Assembly: GCA_021325515.1 (NCBI GenBank)
Contig: JAJPHC010000057.1
Span: 145,179 to 209,178, forward strand
Length of the DNA: 64,000 nucleotides
Origin: Acidobacteriota bacterium
Lineage (GTDB): Bacteria; Acidobacteriota; Thermoanaerobaculia; Gp7-AA8
Reading direction: 5' to 3'
The notes beneath the pieces were generated by a model that saw only the letters and a program-made list of their open reading frames with translations, had not been told where the DNA came from and searched no databases. Below are positions 39,247-48,722 of the stretch, piece after piece; the first letter of the stretch is position 1; each line of letters begins with the position of its first letter. The translations under genes were made by a program, and so were the position numbers.

Positions 39247-39579
39247 TTACTTCTCCGACGGGCGCGGCGATTCATCGCGCTGATTGCGCTCGAGGAACGA
39301 GCGCATGCCGCGCTCGCTCGTGACGCAGGCGGTCGTGATCGAGCCGTCGTCGTTCTTCTTCGCGACGAGCACGTTGGGCATCGCCGGGATGAAGGTCATT
39401 CCCTTCTCGACGATCGCGTCTCCCGCGACTTCGAACAAAGCGCTCATCGTGAGCGGTGACGCAGCCGCGATCATGTCGAGCTGTTCACGCGTGATCCTGG
39501 GGGCGACTCGAGTTTCCGCGGCCATGGCAGTGCCGGCGATCGATGTCGCGGCGAGCATCGAAAGAATCAGACGACGCAT
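39247..39579 (-). CDS. Small exported protein of the protease operon, unknown function
   Basis: From the ATG at 39579 (GAGGAG five bases upstream) the product is 110 residues: signal peptide MRRLILSMLAATSIAGTAMA and about 90 mature residues (APRITREQLDMIAAASPLTM, GMTFIPAMPNVLVAKKNDDG). I recognise no family. It is the first gene of the operon and is translationally coupled to the metalloprotease. A role as inhibitor, chaperone or signal for the proteases is possible but unproven. Confidence 0.7.
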   Translation of the reverse strand: MRRLILSMLAATSIAGTAMAAETRVAPRITREQLDMIAAASPLTMSALFEVAGDAIVEKGMTFIPAMPNVLVAKKNDDGSITTACVTSERGMRSFLERNQRDESPRPSEK

Positions 39580-39654
39580 GCAGTCTCCTCGTTGGGTGGA
39601 ATTACCTATCGAACAGGCCTTCGGCCGGTCCACATTCCGTTGACGTAGTAACAC

Positions 39655-39680
39655 AAAGGGCCGCCGGAATCCGGCGGCCC
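39655..39680 (-). terminator. Terminator after the membrane pyrophosphatase gene
   Basis: GGGCCGCCGG (39658-39667) and CCGGCGGCCC (39671-39680) pair perfectly around AAT. In the minus direction the stem is followed by TTTGTGTT, a weak T-tract, 30 nt after the hppA stop. Confidence 0.75.
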
Positions 39681-39709
39681 TGAGGGTGATTCGGTTGCAG
39701 CCTTGAAAA

Positions 39710-42220
<2,511 letters not shown>

Positions 42221-42361
42221 AGTTCCTCCGTTAAGTTGTTTCGGTGATCCCGTCCCGACACGAGTGACCAGAGGACGGGCGCTTAGGGCGCGCGGATGAT
42301 AGCCGAAACGGAGGATTTGCGGTAGCTGGCGGCGGACGCACTCCACCTGAATTGAGTGACT

Positions 42362-43006
42362 TTATTGCGCGGAGCGGATGTGGATCTCGACGCGCCGGTT
42401 CAACTGCCGCCCTTCCGGCGTGTCATTCGACGCCTTCGGCCGGGTTTTTCCGAACCCGACGGCATTGATCCGGTTCGCAGCCACGCCCCGATCCACCAGA
42501 TAGTCCTTCACTGCGAACGCACGGCGCTCGCTCAGATTCTGGTTGTAATCATCGCTTCCCATCGCATCCGTGTGGCCCTCGACGTCGATGATTTCTTCGG
42601 GATAGCGCTTGAAGTTGTCGGCGAGATTGTTCAGAGGCGGATACGACTCGGGACGCAGCGTCGCCGAGTTGTAGTCGAAGAGCACGTCACTCGTGAGCCG
42701 TACGTCGATCTGATTCTCGGCAGGGCGCGTGACCTCGACGTCGGGAATCTGCTGCAGCTCTTTCTGCTGCTGGTCCATCCGGTGCCCGGCAGCCCCACCG
42801 ATTGCTGCACCGACGATGGCTCCAACCGCGGCCCCGGTGTGGTTCTGACCTCCGGCCTGATTGCCGAGAATCGCGCCGGCGATTGCGCCGACTGCTGCTC
42901 CAACCGCCGCGCCGCGCTTGGCTTTCGCGTTCGGATCATCGTCAGTCGTTGCGCAGGAGAAGGTGAGGGCAGATGCGAGAAGAAGGACCGAGGCCTTGCG
43001 AAACAC
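42362..43006 (-). CDS. OmpA-family protein with glycine zipper (copy A)
   Basis: I use the GTG at 43006, preceded by GGAGG at seven bases, giving 214 residues. The N-terminus FRKASVLLLASALTFSCATT is probably a lipoprotein signal with a non-standard lipobox (TFSC). A glycine-zipper stretch (AVGAAVGAIAGAILGNQAGG) follows, then an OmpA peptidoglycan-binding domain (IIDVEGHTDAMGSDDYNQNL, SERRAFAVKDYL, GFGKTRP). It should tether the outer membrane to peptidoglycan. It is a tandem paralogue of the next gene, also 214 residues. Confidence 0.88.
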   Translation of the reverse strand: MFRKASVLLLASALTFSCATTDDDPNAKAKRGAAVGAAVGAIAGAILGNQAGGQNHTGAAVGAIVGAAIGGAAGHRMDQQQKELQQIPDVEVTRPAENQIDVRLTSDVLFDYNSATLRPESYPPLNNLADNFKRYPEEIIDVEGHTDAMGSDDYNQNLSERRAFAVKDYLVDRGVAANRINAVGFGKTRPKASNDTPEGRQLNRRVEIHIRSAQ

Positions 43007-43080
43007 GTGATTACCTCCACGTTGAACATACAACAGAGATGGAGCGGGCCGTGTGACCCGCTCCACATTGTTTACCGCGA

Positions 43081-43725
43081 TTAGGCCTGATTCGCGTGCA
43101 CGTGAATCTCGACGCGGCGGTTCAACTGACGTCCGCTTGCCGTCGAGTTGGACGCACGCGGATGCGATTCACCGTAGCCGATTGTCTCCATGCGGCTCGA
43201 GCGGACACCGAGGTCTTCGAGATAGCGCGAGACCGATCCGGCGCGGCGCTCAGACAGCCGTTCGTTGTACGCGGCCGAACCGATCGAGTCGGTGTAGCCC
43301 TGAACGGTGATCGTCGTGTTCGGGTAACGCTGGAACACGTCCGCCATCTCACGCAGCGCGTCGCGCGATGCGGAGCGAAGAGCAGTCGAGTTGAAGTCGA
43401 ACAGCACGTCGTTGCGGACCGTCACGTTCAGCTCGTTGTCGGCAGTGCGCGTGACATTGACACCTTCGATCTGGCGGAGCTCACGCTCCTGCTTGTCCAT
43501 CATGGCGCCGACGATCGCGCCGGCAGCACCACCCGCGATTGCACCGACTGCTGCGCCGCGCTTCGCGCTGTGATGGCCGCGGTTGTTTCCGATGACGGCT
43601 CCTACGACTGCTCCGAGCGTGCCGCCGATGGCCGCACCCTTCTTTGCTTTGGCGTGGTCATCGACCTGGGCGAACATCGGAACCGCCATCAGGATCGTCA
43701 GGATCGTTGCGAACAGTTTCTTCAT
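43081..43725 (-). CDS. OmpA-family protein with glycine zipper (copy B)
   Basis: From the ATG at 43725 (GGAGGG five bases upstream) the product is 214 residues, exactly the length of copy A. It has signal peptide MKKLFATILTILMAVPMFAQ with no lipobox. A glycine zipper (KKGAAIGGTLGAVVGAVIGN and GAAVGAIAGGAAGAIVGAMM) and an OmpA domain (TITVQGYTDSIGSAAYNERL, SERRAGSVSRYLEDLGV, GYGESHP) follow. It differs from copy A mainly in membrane targeting, suggesting a soluble/periplasmic versus lipid-anchored pair. Confidence 0.88.
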   Translation of the reverse strand: MKKLFATILTILMAVPMFAQVDDHAKAKKGAAIGGTLGAVVGAVIGNNRGHHSAKRGAAVGAIAGGAAGAIVGAMMDKQERELRQIEGVNVTRTADNELNVTVRNDVLFDFNSTALRSASRDALREMADVFQRYPNTTITVQGYTDSIGSAAYNERLSERRAGSVSRYLEDLGVRSSRMETIGYGESHPRASNSTASGRQLNRRVEIHVHANQA

Positions 43726-43825
43726 TGGTTCCCTCCGTGATCTGCCCTTTACCATCGCAACCGGCTTGCCACGCTGGCTGTAATGACGGCACGAATGCTC
43801 TGGCGGGGTGTACGATGGCGCTTCG

Positions 43826-44917
43826 ATGGCGATGACGGGCCCGGCTTCGGATGTGTTGCGTAACTTATTGCAATACGGCGACTTGTCGTTCAGAGACTTC
43901 GTCGAGATCGCGCTCTATCATCCCGAAGCTGGGTATTATTGCGGTGCGCAGAGTCCGGTGGGAAAGGGTGGCGATTACGTCACTTCGCCGTCGCTGAGCT
44001 CGCTGTTTTCCCATGCGATTGGCCGGCTCATCGACGAGTTTGTGACCCGTTCCAACGGCGCGATGTGCTCTTTCGTGGACATCGGCTGTGGAGACGGAAG
44101 CCTGCTCCGCTCGCTCGAGAACAGAAATGTCGTCCCCTGGGGCGTCGATCGCTCGCTGATGCGCGCCGGGCAGGCGGCCGCGCCTGTTCATTTCGTTTCC
44201 TCACTATTAGAGGTAGAAAAGCAGGGTCCTCATCTTCTCTTCTCGAATGAACTGTTCGACGCGCTTCCCTTCTCGCGCCTCGTGATGCGGCCTGATGGCC
44301 TGCACGAGTTGTGGGTCCACGAAACGGACGAAGGTCTCGACTGGCGCGAGCGCGAAGCTGCGGAGGTCTACGATGACTACTTCGCCTCGCATGGGATCAC
44401 GCTGGAAGAGGGACAGTTCGCAGACGTCTCGCTCGATTGGGCTGCGATGTATCGGGACATCGCGAGTTTTTCCCCGCAGGCGTTGATCGTCACGTTCGAC
44501 TACGGCTACCGCGCGAAGCAGCTCTTTCATCCGCGCGCGCGAAGATTCGGCACGGCCGCGGCGTACTCACAGCAGCGCGTGAGCCGTGACCTGCTCGCGA
44601 ACCCCGGAGGACAGGATCTCACCGCGCACATCAATTTCGATGATCTCATCCGCATGGGGGAGGAGCTCGGGTACGAGACGCTCTTCTTCGACCGCCAGGC
44701 GAAGTTTCTCCTCTCGCTCGGACTCGAAGATCATCCGCTGCTCGCGCCGCTGAGCGAGGCGCCGGAAAGCGTCGAAGAGGCGCTGGCACTGCGCGAAACG
44801 CGTGAAGAAGCGCGGCGTCTCATCCTGCCGGACGGGATCGGAGAAGAGATTCGAGTGCTCGTGCAGGGGAGGGGAGTCGCGAATCACACCTGGTCGTTTC
44901 AGCGCAAGTTGTTCTGA
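43826..44917 (+). CDS. SAM-dependent methyltransferase, MidA/NDUFAF7 family
   Basis: About 363 residues. FRDFVEIALYHPEAGYYCGA, GDYVTSPSLSSLFSHAIGRL, the SAM loop FVDIGCGDGSLLRSLE and LLFSNELFDALPFSRLVMRP match the MidA (Methyltransf_28) family. The mitochondrial member NDUFAF7 dimethylates an arginine of the NuoD homologue during complex I assembly. That it sits just upstream of nuoA-N supports the same role here. A GTG at 43808 would add six residues; neither start has a strong ribosome site. The nuo promoter lies in the 83-nt gap after it. Confidence 0.87.
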   Translation: MAMTGPASDVLRNLLQYGDLSFRDFVEIALYHPEAGYYCGAQSPVGKGGDYVTSPSLSSLFSHAIGRLIDEFVTRSNGAMCSFVDIGCGDGSLLRSLENRNVVPWGVDRSLMRAGQAAAPVHFVSSLLEVEKQGPHLLFSNELFDALPFSRLVMRPDGLHELWVHETDEGLDWREREAAEVYDDYFASHGITLEEGQFADVSLDWAAMYRDIASFSPQALIVTFDYGYRAKQLFHPRARRFGTAAAYSQQRVSRDLLANPGGQDLTAHINFDDLIRMGEELGYETLFFDRQAKFLLSLGLEDHPLLAPLSEAPESVEEALALRETREEARRLILPDGIGEEIRVLVQGRGVANHTWSFQRKLF

Positions 44918-44920
44918 CAC

Positions 44921-44938
44921 GTCACGGGGTGTCGTGAC
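44921..44938. promoter_or_regulatory. Inverted repeat upstream of the nuo promoter
   Basis: GTCACG (44921-44926) and CGTGAC (44933-44938) flank GGGTGT, and a second pairing (GACAC 44916-44920 with GTGTC 44929-44933) overlaps it. It starts four bases beyond the methyltransferase stop and ends eight bases before the -35, so it may be an operator or a weak transcript end. Confidence 0.45.
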
Positions 44939-44945
44939 ACATTCC

Positions 44946-44973
44946 TTGACTCTCCCCCTTCGCCGTTTACAAT
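44946..44973 (+). promoter_or_regulatory. Sigma-70-type promoter of the nuo-atp operon
   Basis: TTGACT (44946-44951) and TACAAT (44968-44973) are 16 bp apart; initiation near 44980 would leave a leader of about 20 nt before nuoA at 45001. No comparable promoter is seen further down the cluster. Confidence 0.7.
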
Positions 44974-45000
44974 TACCGCGGTCTTACACTTAGACGAAAT

Positions 45001-45360
45001 ATGGCGAACTACTCAGTACTGCTGGTGGCCGCTCTTATTGTGCTCTCCGTCCCCGTACTGACACTCTTCATCATCACCCCCCTCATCCGGGCCTCACGAG
45101 CCAACAAAGTCAAGCTCGAGCCGTACGAATGCGGTGTCCCGGCCAGTTCGTTAGCCTTCGATCACCGCTTCTCCGTCCGGTACTTCCTGATCGCTGTGCT
45201 GTTCATCGTCTTCGATGTCGAGACGGTCTTCCTTTTCCCCTGGGCGATCCGGTTCAAGCAGCTCGGCCTGTTCGGAGCTGTCGAGATGGCGGTGTTCCTC
45301 GCGATTCTCCTGATCGGTTACTTCTACGCCTGGAAGAGGAAGGTCCTTTCATGGGTCTGA
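45001..45360 (+). CDS. nuoA: NADH-quinone oxidoreductase subunit A
   Basis: The 119-residue protein has three helices and the NuoA landmarks [15 protein letters not shown] and [20 protein letters not shown] followed by [11 protein letters not shown]. It is a membrane-arm subunit near the quinone channel. It is the first gene of the eleven-subunit complex I cluster and overlaps nuoB by 10 nt. Confidence 0.96.
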   Translation: MANYSVLLVAALIVLSVPVLTLFIITPLIRASRANKVKLEPYECGVPASSLAFDHRFSVRYFLIAVLFIVFDVETVFLFPWAIRFKQLGLFGAVEMAVFLAILLIGYFYAWKRKVLSWV

Positions 45361-46400
45361 TCGAAAATCGTTTCGACTCCTCGGGGAGCTTCCTCACAAC
45401 ACGCGTCGACAAATTGTTCAATTGGGCGAGGAAGTCCTCGCTCTGGCCGATGCAGTTCGGCCTGGCCTGCTGCGCGATCGAAATGATGGCCGTGCTCGAT
45501 CCGCGGCACGACATGGCGCGTTTCGGCGCCGAGGTGTTTCGCGCGACGCCGCGGCAGTCGGATCTGATGATCGTCTCCGGCACGGTCACCGAGAAGATGG
45601 CGCCCGTCGTGCGCCGGCTGTGGGATCAGATGCCCGATCCGAAATGGGTGATCGCCATGGGATCGTGCGCGACGTGCGGAGGACCCTACGACACCTACGC
45701 GGTGACGCAGGGTGTGGACCGGCTCATCCCCGTCGACGTCTATATCCCCGGATGTCCTCCTCGGCCCGAGGCGCTGATCTGGGGACTGATGGAGCTCCAG
45801 AAGAAAATCGAGAAGATGCACGTGCTGCGCAAAGGGGGCGAGGCGTATGACTTCGCACGCGCGGCCGTGCGCGATTCGTTCCGTCCCTCGCATGAGGGCC
45901 CCGCACTCCGCGCCGAGCAGGCGAAACCTCAGCTGAAGCCCGCGCCCGTATCGGGCGTGAAGCGCGAACCCGCTGCCGCCAAACCAAAACCGGCGCCGGC
46001 CGGTGCAGGACAGGCGCCCGCGCCTGTCCCCGCGGCGTCCGCGCCTGTCGCCGAACAGGCACCCGCGACCGGTGTAGGACAGGCGCCCGCGCCTGTCGAG
46101 TCCCCCCAACCAGCCGCTGCACCATCCACGGAGACCGCCCCCTTCCACAAAGAAGACCTCACGCTCCCGGAGCGGATGGCGTTGGCTGAGGAGATCGGCG
46201 GCGGACTCGAGACGAAGCTCTTCGCAGCGATGGCGCAGACCGATTGCGGCGCGTGCGGATGGGACTGCGAAGGTTACGCAAAAGCGATTGCGACCGGCGA
46301 GACGAATGACATCTCGCTCTGCGTGCCGGGTGAAGAAGAAACGCTCGACATGCTGAAGAAGCTCATGCAGGACGCCGGCAAGCCGTTCGAAGGAGCCTGA
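45351..46400 (+). CDS. nuoB: NADH-quinone oxidoreductase subunit B with extra C-terminal Fe-S domain
   Basis: The 349-residue product is about twice the usual NuoB length. Residues 1-160 are normal and carry the N2 cluster ligands in [11 protein letters not shown] (Cys40-41), [11 protein letters not shown] and [11 protein letters not shown] Pro/Ala-rich linker (about 195-275, with repeated GQAPAPV) leads to a second domain with Cys299, Cys302, Cys306 and Cys324 ([22 protein letters not shown]). The spacing C-x2-C-x3-C-x17-C resembles RnfB-type and CysJ-linked 4Fe-4S domains. NuoC ends in a near copy. The start is within the nuoA end; the longer open frame upstream is ignored. Confidence 0.95.
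   Translation: MGLIENRFDSSGSFLTTRVDKLFNWARKSSLWPMQFGLACCAIEMMAVLDPRHDMARFGAEVFRATPRQSDLMIVSGTVTEKMAPVVRRLWDQMPDPKWVIAMGSCATCGGPYDTYAVTQGVDRLIPVDVYIPGCPPRPEALIWGLMELQKKIEKMHVLRKGGEAYDFARAAVRDSFRPSHEGPALRAEQAKPQLKPAPVSGVKREPAAAKPKPAPAGAGQAPAPVPAASAPVAEQAPATGVGQAPAPVESPQPAAAPSTETAPFHKEDLTLPERMALAEEIGGGLETKLFAAMAQTDCGACGWDCEGYAKAIATGETNDISLCVPGEEETLDMLKKLMQDAGKPFEGA
46008..46029. repeat. Palindrome inside the nuoB linker, copy 1
   Basis: GGACAGGCG-CCCG-CGCCTGTCC is a perfect 9-bp-stem palindrome in frame within nuoB, encoding part of GAGQAPAPV. It shares a flanked core of about 28 nt with copy 2 at one mismatch. Confidence 0.85.
46077..46097. repeat. Palindrome inside the nuoB linker, copy 2
   Basis: GGACAGGCG-CCCG-CGCCTGTC repeats the element at 46008 in the same reading frame and encodes GVGQAPAPV. 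The upstream flank CCGGTGTA versus CCGGTGCA shows that the duplicated unit extends beyond the palindrome. Confidence 0.85.
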
Positions 46401-47380
46401 TGACGGAGACACCGCAACCGCCACACAAACCTGCAGCCGCCGCTCCGGCGGCGCCGGTTGGACGCTCGCTCGACGAGATCCGCCGCGATCCGTTGATCGC
46501 CGGCGCAGCCGAACGGGCGGGCGATGCGATCACGGCGGCGAAGGAATTCGCGGGCGAGATCACCCTCACCGTCGATCGCAATCGCATCGTCGACGTCTGC
46601 CGCGCGTTCAAGGACGACGGATTCAACTATCTCGTCGACCTCACCGGATCCGACTACTCGAAATATCCAAATCACAGCGGCCCGCGCTTCGCGGTCGCCT
46701 ACACGCTCTATTCGTTCCGCAAGAACAATCGCGTCCGCCTCAAGGTGTGGACCGACGAAGCCGTTCCTTCCGTCAGCGGCGTCTGGAAGACGGCGAACTG
46801 GCACGAGCGCGAGACGTGGGACATGTACGGCATCAGGTTCGACGGCCATCCCAATCTCGAGCGCATTCTGATGTGGGAAGGCTTCAACGGTTTCCCGCTT
46901 CGCAAGGACTTCCCGATTCGTGGCATCGATACCGGCGCGCGAATCTATCCCGAGGTGTTTCCGGAAGGCGGAGGCCCGAAGGCGGGATCGACTGGCAAGG
47001 ACGTCAAGGACGTCAACATCTATCAAGGTGAGTGGAATCGATACGGGACCTGGCCTCCTGCGCAGATTGCGGGCGGCGAGAAGCAGGCACCGAATCCCGA
47101 GCTGGCCGGCGTCGTCGCCGAGACTGCAAAGCCGACGGAAGAAGCGCCGTGGCACGATCCCGAAAAGCCGCTCGCCGAGCGGATGGACCTCGCGAAGAAC
47201 GGCGGGTTGAAAGACCGTCTCTTCGCCGCGATGGCGCAGACCGATTGCACCGCCTGCGGATGGGATTGCGAAGGCTACGCGGAAGCAATCGCAAAAGGGG
47301 AGACGAAGGACCTCACTCTCTGTGTCCCCGGTGAAGCGGAGACGGAATCGATGCTGAAGAAGCTGATGGGGGCCAATTGA
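46400..47380 (+). CDS. nuoC: NADH-quinone oxidoreductase subunit C with extra C-terminal Fe-S domain
   Basis: The 326-residue product is longer than usual NuoC. A low-complexity N-terminus (PPHKPAAAAPAAPVGRSLDE) precedes the NuoC/30-kDa core (FNYLVDLTGSDYSKYPNH, WHERETWDMYGIRFDGHPNL, EGFNGFPLRKDFPI). After a linker the last 70 residues repeat the NuoB add-on: Cys283, Cys286, Cys290 and Cys308 in [20 protein letters not shown] and LCVPGE. It is separate from NuoD here. The start overlaps the nuoB stop by one base (TGATG). Confidence 0.94.
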   Translation: MTETPQPPHKPAAAAPAAPVGRSLDEIRRDPLIAGAAERAGDAITAAKEFAGEITLTVDRNRIVDVCRAFKDDGFNYLVDLTGSDYSKYPNHSGPRFAVAYTLYSFRKNNRVRLKVWTDEAVPSVSGVWKTANWHERETWDMYGIRFDGHPNLERILMWEGFNGFPLRKDFPIRGIDTGARIYPEVFPEGGGPKAGSTGKDVKDVNIYQGEWNRYGTWPPAQIAGGEKQAPNPELAGVVAETAKPTEEAPWHDPEKPLAERMDLAKNGGLKDRLFAAMAQTDCTACGWDCEGYAEAIAKGETKDLTLCVPGEAETESMLKKLMGAN

Positions 47381-47397
47381 TGGTCACGCGGAAGCGC

Positions 47398-47491
47398 GGT
47401 CTCGCGGGCGCGCGGTGGAGCACGAAGATCGAGTGGGAGCGCAGCACCGCGAGCCCTCGAGTCCGCGTATCCGCGCAACCACTCCGGCTGG
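47398..47491. repeat. GC-rich intergenic inverted repeat, copy 2 (nuoC-nuoD gap)
   Basis: In the 120-nt gap, GGTCTCGCGGGCGCGCGGTG (47398-47417) faces CACCGCGAGCCCTCGAGTCC (47445-47464), pairing at 17 of 20 positions. The 3' phrase CCGCGTATCCGCGCAACCA matches copy 1 at 2482-2506. The nuoD ribosome site (GGAGG) follows it at 47490-47494. Confidence 0.65.
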
Positions 47492-47500
47492 AGGTCAACC

Positions 47501-48616
47501 ATGTTTGACGTCCATGAGATGGAGATCAACTTCGGCCCGCAGCATCCTTCCACTCACGGGGTTCTCCGCGTTCTGCTCTCCGTCGACGGCGAGCGGATCA
47601 TCAATGCGAAGCCGGTGATCGGCTATCTGCACCGCGGCACGGAGAAACTCTTCGAGCACATGGCGTACCCGCAGTGCGTGCCGCACACAGACCGCATGGA
47701 CTACGTCGCATCGGCGACGAACAACCTCGGCTTCGTCGAGGCAGTCGAGAAGCTGATGGGTGTGACGGCGCAGATTCCGAAGCGCGCGCAATTGATGCGC
47801 GTGATCCTCAGCGAGCTGCAGCGGATCTCGTCGCATCTTCTCTGGCTGGCCACGCATGCGATCGACATCGGTGCGATGACGCCGTTCTTCTACTGCTTCC
47901 GCGAGCGCGAACAGATCCTCGATCTCTTCGAAAACTACTGCGGCGCGCGTCTAACGCTCAACTGCATGCGCATCGGCGGGATGCCGGACGATCTGCCGCC
48001 GGGCTGGCTCGACGATCTCGAGGAGTTCACCGGCAAGTTCGACGCGGCCGTCGACGAATACGAATCGCTGCTCACGAACAATCGCATCTGGAAGCGGCGC
48101 ACGGTCGGGATCGGCGTCATCTCGCCGGAAGAGGCGATCGAGTGGGGCGTCACCGGACCGCCGCTGCGCGGCTCGGGCGTGAATTGGGATCTGCGCAAGG
48201 CGCTGCCGTACGAGTGCTATTCCGAGCTCGACTTCGAAGTGCCGCTCGGAATCAACGGCGACACCTACGATCGCTATCTCTGCCGGATGGCGGAGATGCG
48301 CCAGTCGAATCGCATCCTCAAGCAGTGCATTCCGATGATCAACGCGACGCCCGCGGGAGACATCAAGGCGAAGATCTCGCGCGTGGTCCGTCCGCCGGAA
48401 GGCGAGGTCTATCACTCGATCGAGTCGCCGAAAGGTGAGCTCGGCTACTACATCATCGCCGACGGCAAGTCGACGAACGCCTATCGCTGCCACGTGCGTC
48501 CGCCGAGCTTCGTGAATCTGCAGGCGCTGCCGGCGATGGCAAAGGGCCACCTGGTCGCGGATCTCGTCGCGCTGATCGGTACGATCGACATCGTGCTCGG
48601 AGAGGTGGATCGGTGA
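47501..48616 (+). CDS. nuoD: NADH-quinone oxidoreductase subunit D
   Basis: The 371-residue quinone-site subunit keeps MEINFGPQHPSTHGVLRVLL, PVIGYLHRGTEKLFEHM, MDYVASATNNLGFVEAVEKL and ESPKGELGYYIIADG. GGAGG lies six bases before the ATG. It should be the substrate of the MidA-type methyltransferase upstream, if that activity is conserved. It is a little shorter than typical NuoD at the N-terminus but otherwise complete. Confidence 0.97.
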   Translation: MFDVHEMEINFGPQHPSTHGVLRVLLSVDGERIINAKPVIGYLHRGTEKLFEHMAYPQCVPHTDRMDYVASATNNLGFVEAVEKLMGVTAQIPKRAQLMRVILSELQRISSHLLWLATHAIDIGAMTPFFYCFREREQILDLFENYCGARLTLNCMRIGGMPDDLPPGWLDDLEEFTGKFDAAVDEYESLLTNNRIWKRRTVGIGVISPEEAIEWGVTGPPLRGSGVNWDLRKALPYECYSELDFEVPLGINGDTYDRYLCRMAEMRQSNRILKQCIPMINATPAGDIKAKISRVVRPPEGEVYHSIESPKGELGYYIIADGKSTNAYRCHVRPPSFVNLQALPAMAKGHLVADLVALIGTIDIVLGEVDR

Positions 48617-48636
48617 AAGCGAAATGGAAAATGGAG

Positions 48637-48700
48637 AAATTGAAAATTGAAAATTGGGGATCTCGCCAATTTTCAATTTTCAATTTTCAATTTTCAATTT
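48637..48700. repeat. AT-rich hairpin repeat between nuoD and nuoH
   Basis: A perfect 21-bp stem (48637-48657 with 48666-48686) built of alternating AAATTGAAA-type phrases has the loop GGATCTCG, and TTTTCAATT phrases continue to 48700 as a tandem repeat of about nine bases. It fills the 106-nt gap between two co-directional subunit genes and is much more AT-rich than its neighbours. Confidence 0.9.
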
Positions 48701-48722
48701 CGCGCAGCGGGGGAACGAACCA

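Noticed and set aside
45129..45350. N-terminal extension of nuoB upstream of 45351
   Set aside because: It is nuoA read in another frame; the NuoB family start MGLIENRF falls at 45351.
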